From positions 43,925 through 107,924 of the forward strand of contig NZ_JAAWUO010000016.1 of NCBI RefSeq assembly GCF_013304825.1: 64,000 nt of DNA. The letters are read 5' to 3'. The notes below the pieces were generated by a model, which did not search any database, had not been told where the DNA came from, and was given only the letters and a program-made list of their open reading frames with translations. This document shows, piece by piece, positions 17,832 to 26,529 of the stretch. This DNA is from Blautia schinkii (lineage in GTDB: Bacteria; Bacillota; Clostridia; Lachnospirales; Lachnospiraceae). The position numbers and the translations under genes were made by a program. How positions within the stretch are numbered: position 1 is the stretch's first letter; every line of letters begins with the position of its first letter.

Positions 17832-18857
17832 ATGGAAAAAAAGAACATTGACTGGTCCAGCATCGGATTCAGCTACATGCCAACCGACTACAGATATGTA
17901 TCTAATTTTAAAGATGGAAAATGGGATGAGGGTACTTTAAGCACAGATCCTAACATCGTACTTAATGAGTGTGCTGGTGTACTTCAGTATTCACAGAGCG
18001 TATTCGAAGGACTGAAAGCTTACACAACAGAAGACGGACGTATTGTTACATTCCGTCCTGACCTGAACGCAGAGCGTATTGCTGCTTCTGCTGCAAGACT
18101 TGAAATGCCGGTATTCCCGAAAGAGAGATTTATCGACGCTGTTAACCAGGTAGTTAAGGCTAATGCTGCATGGGTTCCTCCATACGGCTCAGGTGCAACA
18201 CTTTACCTTCGCCCTTACATGTTTGGTTCCAACGCTGTAATCGGCGTTAAACCGGCTGATGAATATCAGTTCCGTATCCTTACAACACCGGTCGGCCCGT
18301 ACTTCAAAGGCGGCGCAAAACCGATCACGATCCGTGTCAGCGACTTTGACCGTGCTGCACCTTGCGGAACAGGTAACATCAAGGCCGGCCTTAACTACGC
18401 AATGAGCCTTCATGCAATCGTAGATGCTCACAAACAGGGCTTTGACGAGAACATGTACCTTGATCCTAAGACTCGTACTAAAGTTGAGGAGACAGGCGGA
18501 GCGAACTTCATCTTTGTAACAAAAGACGGCAAGGTTGTAACACCGAAATCTGACAGCATCCTTCCTTCCATCACACGTCGTTCCCTGATCTACGTTGCAA
18601 AAGAGTACCTTGGTCTGGAAGCTGAGGAACGTGAGGTCTACTTCGATGAAGTTAAAGATTTCGCAGAGTGCGGTCTTTGCGGTACTGCTGCTGTTATCTC
18701 TCCAGTCGGAAAGATCAACGACCATGGCAAAGAGATCTGCTTCCCAAGCGGAATGGAAAAGATGGGACCGGTTATTCAGAAACTGTACGGCACACTGACA
18801 GGCATCCAGATGGGACGCATCGAAGCTCCGGAGGGATGGATCCACGTAATCGAGTAA
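17832..18857 (+). CDS. ilvE: Branched-chain amino acid aminotransferase
   Basis: A 341-residue fold-type IV PLP enzyme. The catalytic lysine is K184 in GTGNIKAGLNYAMSL, the motif of the BCAT group. QSVFEGLKAY near residue 55 and the cofactor-phosphate region (EETGGANFIFV; FGTA-like CGTAAVISPVG) are also present. It transfers amino groups between glutamate and leucine, isoleucine or valine, in the last biosynthetic step and first catabolic step. Codon usage is strongly biased, with many preferred codons, suggesting high expression. Monocistronic, flanked by its own promoter and terminator. BCAA metabolism is a classical CodY target, but I find no convincing CodY box here. Confidence 0.96.
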   Translation: MEKKNIDWSSIGFSYMPTDYRYVSNFKDGKWDEGTLSTDPNIVLNECAGVLQYSQSVFEGLKAYTTEDGRIVTFRPDLNAERIAASAARLEMPVFPKERFIDAVNQVVKANAAWVPPYGSGATLYLRPYMFGSNAVIGVKPADEYQFRILTTPVGPYFKGGAKPITIRVSDFDRAAPCGTGNIKAGLNYAMSLHAIVDAHKQGFDENMYLDPKTRTKVEETGGANFIFVTKDGKVVTPKSDSILPSITRRSLIYVAKEYLGLEAEEREVYFDEVKDFAECGLCGTAAVISPVGKINDHGKEICFPSGMEKMGPVIQKLYGTLTGIQMGRIEAPEGWIHVIE

Positions 18858-18890
18858 TCGTACTTTTTTTAATCAGATAGTACTTTTAAG

Positions 18891-18926
18891 ACAGGCTGTT
18901 TATATCAGATAAGCAGCCTGTTTTTT
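18891..18926 (+). terminator. ilvE terminator
   Basis: ACAGGCTG pairs with CAGCCTGT, followed by six T. Confidence 0.9.
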
Positions 18927-18962
18927 CAGTTACTGTATCAGAATTTCATCTTTATATTCACA

Positions 18963-19062
18963 AAATGCACCACAGTCTGATATTAATATACCGACTCCAA
19001 AAGTCTGACCTAAACTCTAACGCTTGGAAGTCATCTCATAATATCCACTCCGCGGTGCATTT
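18963..19062. repeat. Imperfect 100-base fold-back element between ilvE and folA
   Basis: Both ends are the perfect inverted 9-mer AAATGCACC / GGTGCATTT. Inside, further stems match in order: GATATTA with TAATATC, and GACTCCAA with TTGGAAGTC (one bulge). The two 45-base halves are imperfect inverted copies. It lies just past the folA stop on the minus strand. It could be a large terminator-like structure, an RNA element or a degenerate miniature inverted-repeat element. No target-site duplication is evident. Confidence 0.55.
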
Positions 19063-19087
19063 CTCTTTGATATTGATTCACTCAATA

Positions 19088-19582
19088 TTATTTATTCTTT
19101 CTCTCGTATTTCACAAATGCATACTCCAGATCAAAATATGTCTGCTCATCACTCTCTGCTGTGATCTCCCACTCAGGATCCTCGTCCAGATTCGGGAAAT
19201 GTGCATCTGCCTCATATGCAAAATCAATCTTTGTCACATGAGCTACATCACAGTACGGAAGCATCTGTTTATAAATGCTGTCTCCGCCGATGCAGTATAC
19301 ATTCTCAGACGGATATTTCTCCACTTCTTTCAGAGCTTCCTCAATACTGTGCACGACCACTGCACCTTTTACCTGATAATCTTTATTTCCTGTGATAACA
19401 ATATTTGTTCTGTTCTTAAGCGGAAGTCCGTTTGGGAAAGATTCCAGTGTCTTTCTTCCCATAACAACCACCTTGCCTGTAGTCTCCTCGCGGAACATTT
19501 TCATATCTGCAGGGATGCTGACCAGAAGCTGATTATTTCTTCCGATTCCCCAGTTCTTATCTGCTGCAACAATAATATTCAT
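19088..19582 (-). CDS. folA: Dihydrofolate reductase
   Basis: A 164-residue protein from the ATG at 19582 (MNIIVAADKNWGIGRNNQLL), placed there because an AAGGAAT site precedes it and the family begins at this point. Family marks: WGIGRNNQL, the NADPH-binding VVMGRKTLESFP, and VYCIGGDSIYKQMLP. It reduces dihydrofolate to tetrahydrofolate with NADPH. It follows thyA by 35 bases; thymidylate synthase makes dihydrofolate, and DHFR recycles it, so the pair works as one cycle. Confidence 0.96.
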   Translation of the reverse strand: MNIIVAADKNWGIGRNNQLLVSIPADMKMFREETTGKVVVMGRKTLESFPNGLPLKNRTNIVITGNKDYQVKGAVVVHSIEEALKEVEKYPSENVYCIGGDSIYKQMLPYCDVAHVTKIDFAYEADAHFPNLDEDPEWEITAESDEQTYFDLEYAFVKYERKNK

Positions 19583-19617
19583 ATCTGATTCCTTTCTTGT
19601 GTCCAATATTGTTTTAT

Positions 19618-20466
19618 TTATACCGCGATGGGAATATTTTTGATTTGCGGCCAGGTCTCATAGTTCTCCACGATCAGATCATCCGTTGTAAACTTGTAGA
19701 AATCTTTTACATCCGGGTTCAGCTTAACTGTTGGTGCAGGATATGGTTTCCTTGAGATCAGCTCCTTGATCACCGGGATATGTCTGTCATAAATATGGCA
19801 GTCAGCGATCACGTGGACAAGCTCTCCGGCCTCCATATCACAGGCCTGGGCAATCATCATAAGAAGCAGGGAATACTGACATACATTCCAGTTATTGGCA
19901 GCCAGGATATCCTGGGATCTCTGATTCAGCACTGCATTCAGAACCAGTTTGTCTTTATCCGGTTCTTTGGTAACATTGAAAGTCATGGAATATGCACAAG
20001 GATAAAGATTCATCTCATGAAGATCCTGATGTACATAAATATTAGTCATGATCCTTCTGCTGTACGGATTGTTCTTAAGGTCAAAAAGCACACGGTCAAC
20101 CTGATCCATCATTCCCTCTTTATACTGATGCTTCACACCCAGCTGATAACCGTAGGCTTTTCCGATGGAACCGTTCTCATCGGCCCAGCTGTCCCAAATA
20201 TGGCTGTGAAGATCATGGATATTGTTGGATTTCTGCTGCCAGATCCATAAGATCTCATCCATGGCACTCTTTAAAGCTGTTCTTCTTAAAGTCAGTGCCG
20301 GAAATTCTTTACGCAGGTCATAGCGGTTCACAACCCCAAATCTCTTAATGGTATAAGCCGGAGTTCCATCCTCCCATACAGGGCGCACCTTCTCTCCTTC
20401 TGTGCTGGTTCCGTTCTCTATTACATCTTTACACATGTTAATAAATATATTATCTGCAAGACTCAT
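19618..20466 (-). CDS. thyA: Thymidylate synthase (ThyA)
   Basis: A 282-residue protein. The catalytic cysteine is in NLYPCAYSMTFNV, preceded by the phosphate-binding arginine pair SRRIMT. The dUMP motif reads LNQRSQDILAANNWNVCQY, where most family members have LGxPFN; the key asparagine remains. The N-terminal stretch LLWIWQQKSNNIHDL and HIWDSWADENGSIGKAYGYQLG resembles the B. subtilis ThyA / phage phi3T lineage more than E. coli ThyA. It methylates dUMP to dTMP with methylene-tetrahydrofolate. Good GGAGG site. Co-transcribed with folA. Confidence 0.95.
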   Translation of the reverse strand: MSLADNIFINMCKDVIENGTSTEGEKVRPVWEDGTPAYTIKRFGVVNRYDLRKEFPALTLRRTALKSAMDEILWIWQQKSNNIHDLHSHIWDSWADENGSIGKAYGYQLGVKHQYKEGMMDQVDRVLFDLKNNPYSRRIMTNIYVHQDLHEMNLYPCAYSMTFNVTKEPDKDKLVLNAVLNQRSQDILAANNWNVCQYSLLLMMIAQACDMEAGELVHVIADCHIYDRHIPVIKELISRKPYPAPTVKLNPDVKDFYKFTTDDLIVENYETWPQIKNIPIAV

Positions 20467-20647
20467 TGATCCTTCCTCCCTTATTTTGCTTTTATCTTTC
20501 GGATATTTAGTTTTTCCACGTTTAAAATACCCCTGGAATTTGGTTTCTATTCTAACACAATTCTTCCATTAATGTCTACATGGCTGTGCAAGAACCGGCA
20601 ATTTGTGAAATAATCGGTTTTCTTCTTTCCTCTGGACATTTTCCGGC

Positions 20648-21199
20648 ATGAGTGCTATATTAAGAGCCATGAAAGTACTGATTACATTATTAAAACCATT
20701 TTCTTTTGCACCTGCGATCCTGATGATGTGCGTGATCTATTCCTTTTCCGCACAGACCGGAGAAGTTTCCGGAGCTTTAAGCTATAAAATCAGCTACCAG
20801 ATCGTAGAAACGAAAAACGAAATACTTGCCACTGGCAAAAGCCCTGATCAGCTCTCTCAGGAGGCTTCCGGCATCGAGTTTTATGTCCGTAAGGCAGCTC
20901 ATATGACAGAATACTGTCTTCTTGCCATCTCCATTTCCTTCCCGCTCTACGTTTACGGAGTCCGGGGAATCTGGCTGATGCTCCTGGCAGGAATAGTATG
21001 CGTGGGATTTGCAGGTCTGGATGAATATCATCAGTCCTTTGTAAATGCCCGCGGACCATCTGTAAGGGATGTGGGTATTGACAGCTGCGGTGCGCTGATC
21101 GGGATTTTGCTGGTACAGGCATTCTGCTGGTCCACCCTTCACACTCCTGGTGGTAAAAAATCCCGAAAGAAACGACGAAAATCAAGAAAACGCAAATAA
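20648..21199 (+). CDS. VanZ-family membrane protein
   Basis: A 183-residue membrane protein with about four hydrophobic segments and the VanZ signature: the FSAQTG motif after helix 1, an ARKAAHMTEY-like FYVRKAAHMTEYCLLA, and GLDEYHQSFVNARGPSVRDVGID. The C-terminus is very basic (KKSRKKRRKSRKRK). VanZ gives low-level teicoplanin resistance in enterococcal vanA clusters, but chromosomal members are widespread and their role is not established. No van genes are nearby. Start choice between 20648 and 20669 is uncertain because neither has a strong ribosome site. Confidence 0.88.
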   Translation: MSAILRAMKVLITLLKPFSFAPAILMMCVIYSFSAQTGEVSGALSYKISYQIVETKNEILATGKSPDQLSQEASGIEFYVRKAAHMTEYCLLAISISFPLYVYGVRGIWLMLLAGIVCVGFAGLDEYHQSFVNARGPSVRDVGIDSCGALIGILLVQAFCWSTLHTPGGKKSRKKRRKSRKRK

Positions 21200-21202
21200 A
21201 CA

Positions 21203-21263
21203 AAAGCCGGAAGATCCAGGCAGAGAACATTTCAATAATTCTCTGCCAGATGTTCCGGCTTTC
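21203..21263. terminator. Terminator between VanZ gene and 21361 gene
   Basis: AAAGCCGGAA pairs with TTCCGGCTTT, and inside it GGCAGAGAA pairs with TTCTCTGCC. Placed between convergent genes; probably acts both ways. Confidence 0.8.
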
Positions 21264-21360
21264 TATATTGTTGCTATATCGTATTTGTGCAGATCCTGCA
21301 CGCATTCTATTCCGCTACATACTCACGGACGAAATCGTTTTACCTTTCCCATTCCTTATA

Positions 21361-21783
21361 TTACTCCGCAGAACTGTTATCAGCTTTCCCACTTGTCTCT
21401 TCTGCCTCACTCTCCTCCGCATCATCCAGATTCTCGGCCAGATGCGCTCTCTCTGAGATAGACATTTTCTTTTTGGCATTTTCCTCGATCATTTTTCTTG
21501 CTGCTGTTTCCTGCTCAGATGCTTTCTCTGCACCTGCTTTAGCCAGATTGCGGACAGCTTTAACAAGAAGCACAGCTCCGATCACAATAAAAATGCCGCC
21601 TGCTGCCAGAAATCCTTTGCTTGCATCATCCGTTCCTTTAATGATTCCTTCACACAGGCGATATCCTGTATACACAAGATAACCGCCTGCAAAGATCCAC
21701 AGAAGACTTCTTCTTGCAGGAGACTCTTCCTGTACAGGATTCTCTTTCTGTGTTTCATTATTTTCATTTTTGGTTTCTTCCAT
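21361..21783 (-). CDS. Hypothetical two-helix membrane protein
   Basis: 140 residues. An acidic, Asn/Glu-rich N-terminus (1-25), two hydrophobic segments (about 29-42, LLWIFAGGYLVYTGYRL, and 58-75, GFLAAGGIFIVIGAVLLV), then a charged helical C-terminal tail ending in an acidic stretch. No family recognised. It lies 37 bases downstream of malQ on the same strand and may be co-transcribed. Both termini are predicted to be cytosolic from charge distribution. Confidence 0.7.
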   Translation of the reverse strand: MEETKNENNETQKENPVQEESPARRSLLWIFAGGYLVYTGYRLCEGIIKGTDDASKGFLAAGGIFIVIGAVLLVKAVRNLAKAGAEKASEQETAARKMIEENAKKKMSISERAHLAENLDDAEESEAEETSGKADNSSAE

Positions 21784-21820
21784 GTTGTATTATATCCTTT
21801 CTGCAAAACGGACCGCTTCA

Positions 21821-23359
21821 TTACATTTTTTCCACGCCAGCTTTATCTCCCGCTTCTTTTTGCGCCGGTTCCTCTTTTACAATTCTTCCATAAAGCTTCG
21901 TCATCTTATATATCTTCTCAATCGTTTTATCCGTAAGCTGGCCTTTCTTCATTCTCCACTTCCAGTTATCTCCGAGTGTAGACGGCTCATTGATCCTTGC
22001 TTCATTTCCCAGGCAAAGATAATCCTGCACCGGAACCACGCATCGATCCGCCACACTCGCCATTGCTGCACGGATCATGCTCCACACAGCTGCAGTCTCA
22101 TGCCTGCCCTCGCAGCCGACATACGCTTTCGCAAAATTCCTGTCATGCTGGCTTAAATTCCGGAACCATCCTCTTGTTGTCTCATTATCATGCGTTCCGG
22201 TGTAAACAATGCAGTTTCTCTCATATCTGTGCGTCAGATACGGGCTATCCTCATTCTCATCAAAAGCAAACTGAAGAACCTTCATACCTGGAAATCCGGA
22301 TTCCTCCACCAGTTCGATCACACTGTCTGTAAGAAGTCCAAGATCCTCCGCGATCACATTCAGCTTGCCGAGATTTTTCTCCAAAGTCCGGAAAAGCTCA
22401 ATTCCCGGTCCTTTTTCCCAATGGCCAAACTCTGCTGTTTTATCTCCATAAGGAATGGAATAATACTCATCAAACCCTCGGAAATGGTCAATACGTACCA
22501 CGTCATAAAGCTTCATGCAGTTAGCCATACGAAGTGTCCACCACGCATAACCTGTCTTTTTATGGTAATCCCAGTCATAAAGCGGATTTCCCCAGAGCTG
22601 TCCTGTAGCAGAAAAAGCATCCGGTGGGCATCCGGCAACACCTACCGGCAGATTTTCTTCATTAAACTGAAAAAGCTCCGGCTGCGCCCAGGCATCTGCG
22701 CTGTCAAAAGCAACATAGATCGGCACATCCCCGATGATCTCCACACCTTTATCGTTGGCATAAGCCTTCAGCTCTGTCCACTGCTTAAAGAACCAGAACT
22801 GCTGGAAACGATAAAATGCCACTTCCCTGGAAAGTTTTTTCCCAGCTTCATCAAGTGCTGCCTGATCTCTGTTCTTTAATTCTGCCGGCCACTCAATCCA
22901 GCTGATGCCGCTGAGACTGTCCTTGATGGCCATATACAGGCTGTAATCCTCAAGCCATGCTGCATTCTCTTTAACAAACTTCTGATATTCTGCATCTGCC
23001 TCACAATTTGATTTCTCAAACGCTTTTCTCAGAAGAACAAATCTGGACTTGTATATCTTTTCATAATCCACATAGCTCTCATTACTGCCCCAGTCACAGG
23101 CCTCACATTCGCTTTCCTCAAGATATCCTGCCTTTACAAAAGCTTCCAGATCAATAAAATACGGATTTCCCGCAAATGTGGAAAAAGACTGATATGGTGA
23201 ATCTCCATATCCGGTAGGTCCAAGAGGCAGGATCTGCCAGTATCTCTGTCCTGCTCTCACCAGCTGGTCTACAAATTCATAAGCTTCCGCAGAAAAACAG
23301 CCGATTCCAAATCTGGACGGAAGGCTGGATACCGGAAGCAAAATTCCGCTTGCTCTCAT
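21821..23359 (-). CDS. malQ: 4-alpha-glucanotransferase (amylomaltase, GH77)
   Basis: A 512-residue protein, normal MalQ length. GH77 landmarks in order: RASGILLPVSSLPSRFGIG at the start, WQILPLGPTGYGDSPYQSFS, the nucleophile aspartate in VVRIDHFRGFDEYY, the acid/base glutamate in NVIAEDLGLLT, and the transition-state aspartate in YTGTHDNETTRGW. It transfers glucan segments between maltodextrins in glycogen or starch breakdown. Strong AGGAGG site upstream. No other maltose genes are adjacent. Confidence 0.97.
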   Translation of the reverse strand: MRASGILLPVSSLPSRFGIGCFSAEAYEFVDQLVRAGQRYWQILPLGPTGYGDSPYQSFSTFAGNPYFIDLEAFVKAGYLEESECEACDWGSNESYVDYEKIYKSRFVLLRKAFEKSNCEADAEYQKFVKENAAWLEDYSLYMAIKDSLSGISWIEWPAELKNRDQAALDEAGKKLSREVAFYRFQQFWFFKQWTELKAYANDKGVEIIGDVPIYVAFDSADAWAQPELFQFNEENLPVGVAGCPPDAFSATGQLWGNPLYDWDYHKKTGYAWWTLRMANCMKLYDVVRIDHFRGFDEYYSIPYGDKTAEFGHWEKGPGIELFRTLEKNLGKLNVIAEDLGLLTDSVIELVEESGFPGMKVLQFAFDENEDSPYLTHRYERNCIVYTGTHDNETTRGWFRNLSQHDRNFAKAYVGCEGRHETAAVWSMIRAAMASVADRCVVPVQDYLCLGNEARINEPSTLGDNWKWRMKKGQLTDKTIEKIYKMTKLYGRIVKEEPAQKEAGDKAGVEKM

Positions 23360-23456
23360 AACAAGAATCCTCCTGTATTCATCTCAGTAGTCGCGCCCTC
23401 GCACAGATGTCTGCAGGAGCACTCTTTTGTTATTATAGCATCCTGTTTCAAAACCT

Positions 23457-24395
23457 TCAAAGTTCTTTTTTGTGGATATATATAAATATATCACGATATA
23501 CTCGTTTCCGATCTGCCTCATTCAAAATCTCATGGCGCATTCCCGGATATAATTTTCCCCGGACATCCTGATATCCGGCTTGACGCATAGCACGGACTGC
23601 TTTCGCAAAATGACGCACATTTCCCATGCAAGGATCATCTGCTCCGCTGATAAACAGCACCGGCATCTTCGGTTTCGTACAGTTCCAGTGTTTCACATCG
23701 TAAGCTCTTTTCATCAGGTCAAAAAGTGCTAGGTACGCATCATCACTGAATGTAAATCCGCAATACTCAGAATCCGAGTAATCCTGAACTACCTGCGGAT
23801 CTGAACAGATCCAGGAAAAACGGTTCTTTTCTTTCCGGAACCGAAGTGCATACGTTCCAAAAGACATCGCCTCTATAAGACCTGCACTGTGTTTTGGTCC
23901 AAAAACAGCCTTCTCTGCTTTTGCCAGGGCAACACCAACCGGACGTAGCGCATTGTAGCTTGGAGATCCGCATACAATCAGCATATCCATACAATTATCA
24001 TGATGGGCTGCATAAGCACGGACTGCCAGGGATCCCATACTGTGTCCGAATAAAATCAGCGGAATCTCCGGAAAATGATCCCGTATCAGGCTATTCACAG
24101 TGTGGATATCCTGAAGCATGGCATCTGCGCCACCGCCGTACATATAGCCCAGGTCTTCTTTATCCCGCACACTTTTGCCATGTCCTCTGTGATCATGAAT
24201 CACACTTACATATTTATGTTCCGCCATATATTCCATAAACGGAAGATATCGTTCCTTATACTCACTCATTCCATGAACGATCTGAATGATTCCCCGGTAT
24301 TTCTCATCACGTCCAAGCTCCGGCACCAATGCCAGACAGGAAATTACCAGTCCGTCCGCTTTTGACGGAAACGAATACTGAATCGTTCTTGCCAT
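23457..24395 (-). CDS. Alpha/beta hydrolase, monoacylglycerol-lipase-like
   Basis: About 312 residues from the ATG at 24395, which has AGAGGTGG upstream. Pattern of the serine aminopeptidase S33 / lysophospholipase group: QIVHGMSEYKERYLPF, DHRGHGKS, the nucleophile elbow LFGHSMGS, an acidic residue in SGADDPCMGN, and the histidine in GMRHEILNE. No signal peptide, so likely cytosolic. Substrate is unknown; lysophospholipid or monoglyceride are family guesses. Own promoter at 24460-24488. Confidence 0.88.
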   Translation of the reverse strand: MARTIQYSFPSKADGLVISCLALVPELGRDEKYRGIIQIVHGMSEYKERYLPFMEYMAEHKYVSVIHDHRGHGKSVRDKEDLGYMYGGGADAMLQDIHTVNSLIRDHFPEIPLILFGHSMGSLAVRAYAAHHDNCMDMLIVCGSPSYNALRPVGVALAKAEKAVFGPKHSAGLIEAMSFGTYALRFRKEKNRFSWICSDPQVVQDYSDSEYCGFTFSDDAYLALFDLMKRAYDVKHWNCTKPKMPVLFISGADDPCMGNVRHFAKAVRAMRQAGYQDVRGKLYPGMRHEILNEADRKRVYRDIFIYIHKKEL

Positions 24396-24459
24396 TATAT
24401 TCCACCTCTTCTTTCCTGCCGCTCCCCGCAGCATTTCCTGACCTGTTTTTATATCACAA

Positions 24460-24488
24460 AGTATATCATAACACAGGGGGTTTCTCAA
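24460..24488 (-). promoter_or_regulatory. Promoter of the alpha/beta hydrolase
   Basis: Minus strand TTGAGA (24483-24488), 17 bases, TATACT (24460-24465). Confidence 0.65.
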
Positions 24489-24500
24489 ACAGTAAACCTA

Positions 24501-24509
24501 TGTTATAAT
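24501..24509 (+). promoter_or_regulatory. Extended -10 promoter of the DUF5067-like gene
   Basis: TGTTATAAT, a full extended -10, 45 bases before the ATG at 24554. The -35 region is poor. Confidence 0.5.
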
Positions 24510-24553
24510 CGTTACCGTAATATAACAACCACGACGGATATTAAGGAGGAATA

Positions 24554-25717
24554 ATGAATACAGATAATAACGATTTTTACGATGATGATCTTTCCAGGTC
24601 ATTGATCAACAACGATTTCGAAGACAATTCCCCTCGCAGAAAGAAAAAGAGCAAAAAGCCTCTCATCATCTGCCTGGTCATTCTTCTGATTGCGGCAGTT
24701 GCCGGCGGAGTCGCCTGGTACCTGAACGAGCGTCATAAACCGGTAGAAGCTACAGAGAAATTTCTCACAGGTATGCAGAATATGGACTTTACAACTATGG
24801 AGAATCTTCTCCAGAGCCATGATCTCAGCGCCCTGGATGATGCAGATATCCGGGATTCCGCATACACAGATTTCTTCACCACAATTAATAAGAAGATGAC
24901 CTACAAGATCACCAAAAACAAATTTGACATCCAGAACGGAACTGCAAAAGTAACCGTTCACATGAAATATATTGACGGAACCAACATCTACGCAGCTACC
25001 ATTCAGGAATACACCCGGAAAGTTGCAGTTGCAGCCTACGCTGGAAAGACCATGACCCAGGATGATATCCAGGAAATGCTCGCTTCTCTCCTTACTGAAA
25101 ATGCTTCTACAGCAGATGAGAAATACAGTGATATCGACATCACCTATCCGCTTATCAAGATTGGTGATGAATGGAAGATCGTTTCCCTGGATGATACAAC
25201 TGTCAAAGTTATGTGCGCGAACTTCAAAAATGTAAAAGATGAGATTTCTTCCCAGCTTAATGATGACAGTTCCGACAGCAGCTCCGATGCTTCCGCTGAT
25301 TCCACAGAACCTTCTGATACTTCTGATTCTGCACAGACTGCTGGTTCATCTATTGATATCACAACAGACAAGTTTTCTGTCCGTTTCAAACAGTTTGCAG
25401 TATCCAAAGACTACGGTGGAAATTCATGTCTGATGATCTACTATGATTACACAAACTCCGGTGATTCCCAGTCCAGTGCATTCGTGGATTTTACTTTGCA
25501 GGCATCCCAGAACGGCGAGTCTCTTGAAGGAACTTATCCGGAAGCCAATGACACAGCAGTAGACAACTACATGAACACCATTGACCCAGGCAAAACAGTC
25601 ACTGTCTGCCAGGTATTTCTTCTGAAAGACACCACCAGCGATGTCACCCTTCAGGGAAAAGAAACTCTCAATGTAAGCGGTGGCCAGACAACATCTCAGG
25701 TGCTTAAATTGCAGTAA
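24554..25717 (+). CDS. Membrane-anchored protein with DUF5067-like C-terminal domain
   Basis: 387 residues. Acidic cytosolic N-terminus, a basic patch (RRKKKSKKP), one membrane segment (about 36-56, LIICLVILLIAAVAGGVAWYL), then an extracytoplasmic DUF4878/NTF2-like part (about 60-225, ending in YPLIKIGDEWKIVSLDD), a Ser/Asp linker (about 237-268) and a beta-sandwich (about 270-387, with FSVRFKQFAVSKDYGGNSCLMIYYDYTN) that resembles DUF5067 lipoproteins. It is probably a surface protein. Monocistronic. Function unknown. Confidence 0.78.
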   Translation: MNTDNNDFYDDDLSRSLINNDFEDNSPRRKKKSKKPLIICLVILLIAAVAGGVAWYLNERHKPVEATEKFLTGMQNMDFTTMENLLQSHDLSALDDADIRDSAYTDFFTTINKKMTYKITKNKFDIQNGTAKVTVHMKYIDGTNIYAATIQEYTRKVAVAAYAGKTMTQDDIQEMLASLLTENASTADEKYSDIDITYPLIKIGDEWKIVSLDDTTVKVMCANFKNVKDEISSQLNDDSSDSSSDASADSTEPSDTSDSAQTAGSSIDITTDKFSVRFKQFAVSKDYGGNSCLMIYYDYTNSGDSQSSAFVDFTLQASQNGESLEGTYPEANDTAVDNYMNTIDPGKTVTVCQVFLLKDTTSDVTLQGKETLNVSGGQTTSQVLKLQ

Positions 25718-25770
25718 CGTGCCAAACGGATAAAATCATCCGCAGGACTTTCTCAATTCGTTCAAACAAT

Positions 25771-25833
25771 AAAACGGAAATTTCCAGCTCATGTTTTAAC
25801 ATGAATACCAGAAATTTCCGTTTTCTTTTTTCT
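25771..25833 (+). terminator. Terminator after the DUF5067-like gene
   Basis: AAAACGGAAATTTC pairs with GAAATTTCCGTTTT, then CTTTTTTC; the loop holds another small stem (CATGTTTTAACATG). Confidence 0.88.
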
Positions 25834-25899
25834 CTATGATACATATTTTTCCCGCTTCCGCGAAAAACTATCTCCTGTATAACGAAAGGATGGTGACTT

Positions 25900-26115
25900 A
25901 TGGCAAATAAATTTTTACAGTATTTTGCACTGACGATTGCCGTGATCGGTGCGGTAAACTGGGGCCTGATCGGATTTTTTAATTTCAATCTGGTAGCTTT
26001 CCTGTTCGGAAGCATGAGCTGGCTTTCCCGGATCGTCTATGGTCTGGTAGGCTTATGCGGTCTTTATCTTCTGACCTTCTATACACTTATAGATCAGGAA
26101 CAGGTAAGTGAATAA
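25900..26115 (+). CDS. DUF378 small membrane protein
   Basis: 71 residues with two hydrophobic segments and the DUF378 signature: LTIAVIGAVNWGLIGFFNFNLVAFLFG followed by SRIVYGLVGLCGLYLL. These proteins are widespread in Firmicutes and their role is unknown. AAGGATGG lies upstream of the ATG. It stands alone, between a terminator and the tRNA-Gly cluster. Confidence 0.9.
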   Translation: MANKFLQYFALTIAVIGAVNWGLIGFFNFNLVAFLFGSMSWLSRIVYGLVGLCGLYLLTFYTLIDQEQVSE

Positions 26116-26151
26116 TTTTCATTCCTGTTCCTGACAGACAGTTCTCTCCGT

Positions 26152-26197
26152 CTGCGGCAGAATTTCCGGGGACTCTGTCCCTTTCACTCTGCCGCAG
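26152..26197 (+). other. Strong hairpin downstream of the DUF378 gene
   Basis: CTGCGGCAGA pairs with TCTGCCGCAG, and inside it GGGAC pairs with GTCCC. No T tract follows, so it may be an mRNA 3' end stabiliser or an atypical terminator. Confidence 0.5.
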
Positions 26198-26234
26198 CAC
26201 GGATTTGCCTGATCTGCTGCAGATTTTCCCGGCA

Positions 26235-26267
26235 ATAAAAAAGAACTCTGACCATCCTCAGAGTTCC
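26235..26267 (-). terminator. Terminator of the tRNA-Gly cluster
   Basis: Minus strand GAACTCTGA pairs with TCAGAGTTC, followed by six T, four bases past the last tRNA. Confidence 0.9.
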
Positions 26268-26271
26268 AAAG

Positions 26272-26344
26272 AGCGATAGACGGGGCTCGAACCCGCGGTC
26301 TCGACCTTGGCAAGGTCGCGCGTTACCAACTACGCCACTATCGC
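26272..26344 (-). tRNA. tRNA-Gly (GCC), copy 2 in transcription order
   Basis: Minus strand: acceptor GCGATAG pairs with CTATCGC; anticodon arm CGACC-TTGCCAA-GGTCG gives anticodon GCC; T arm GGGTTCGAGCC. CCA is not encoded. Confidence 0.96.
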
Positions 26345-26347
26345 ACA

Positions 26348-26418
26348 AGCGGGTGATGGGAATCGAACCCACGTATCCAGCTTGGAAGGCTGGTGTTCTA
26401 CCATTGAACTACACCCGC
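26348..26418 (-). tRNA. tRNA-Gly (TCC), copy 2 in transcription order
   Basis: Minus strand: acceptor GCGGGTG pairs with CACCCGC; anticodon arm CCAGC-CTTCCAA-GCTGG gives anticodon TCC. CCA is not encoded. Three bases from the neighbouring tRNA-Gly (GCC). Confidence 0.96.
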
Positions 26419-26453
26419 AGTTATGAAATTATAAAGCTTCATCTTCCGATGAG

Positions 26454-26526
26454 AGCGATAGACGGGGCTCGAACCCGCGGTCTCGACCTTGGCAAGGTCG
26501 CGCGTTACCAACTACGCCACTATCGC
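26454..26526 (-). tRNA. tRNA-Gly (GCC), copy 1
   Basis: Identical to the tRNA at 26272-26344: anticodon GCC in loop TTGCCAA. Part of a near-perfect 147-base duplication. Confidence 0.96.
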
Positions 26527-26529
26527 ATA

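Noticed and set aside
18189..18845. Open frame on the minus strand across ilvE
   Set aside because: Antisense to a strongly codon-biased gene, which tends to create such frames.
20648..21199. VanZ protein as glycopeptide resistance
   Set aside because: No vanA/H/X or vanRS genes are nearby; chromosomal VanZ proteins are common without resistance.
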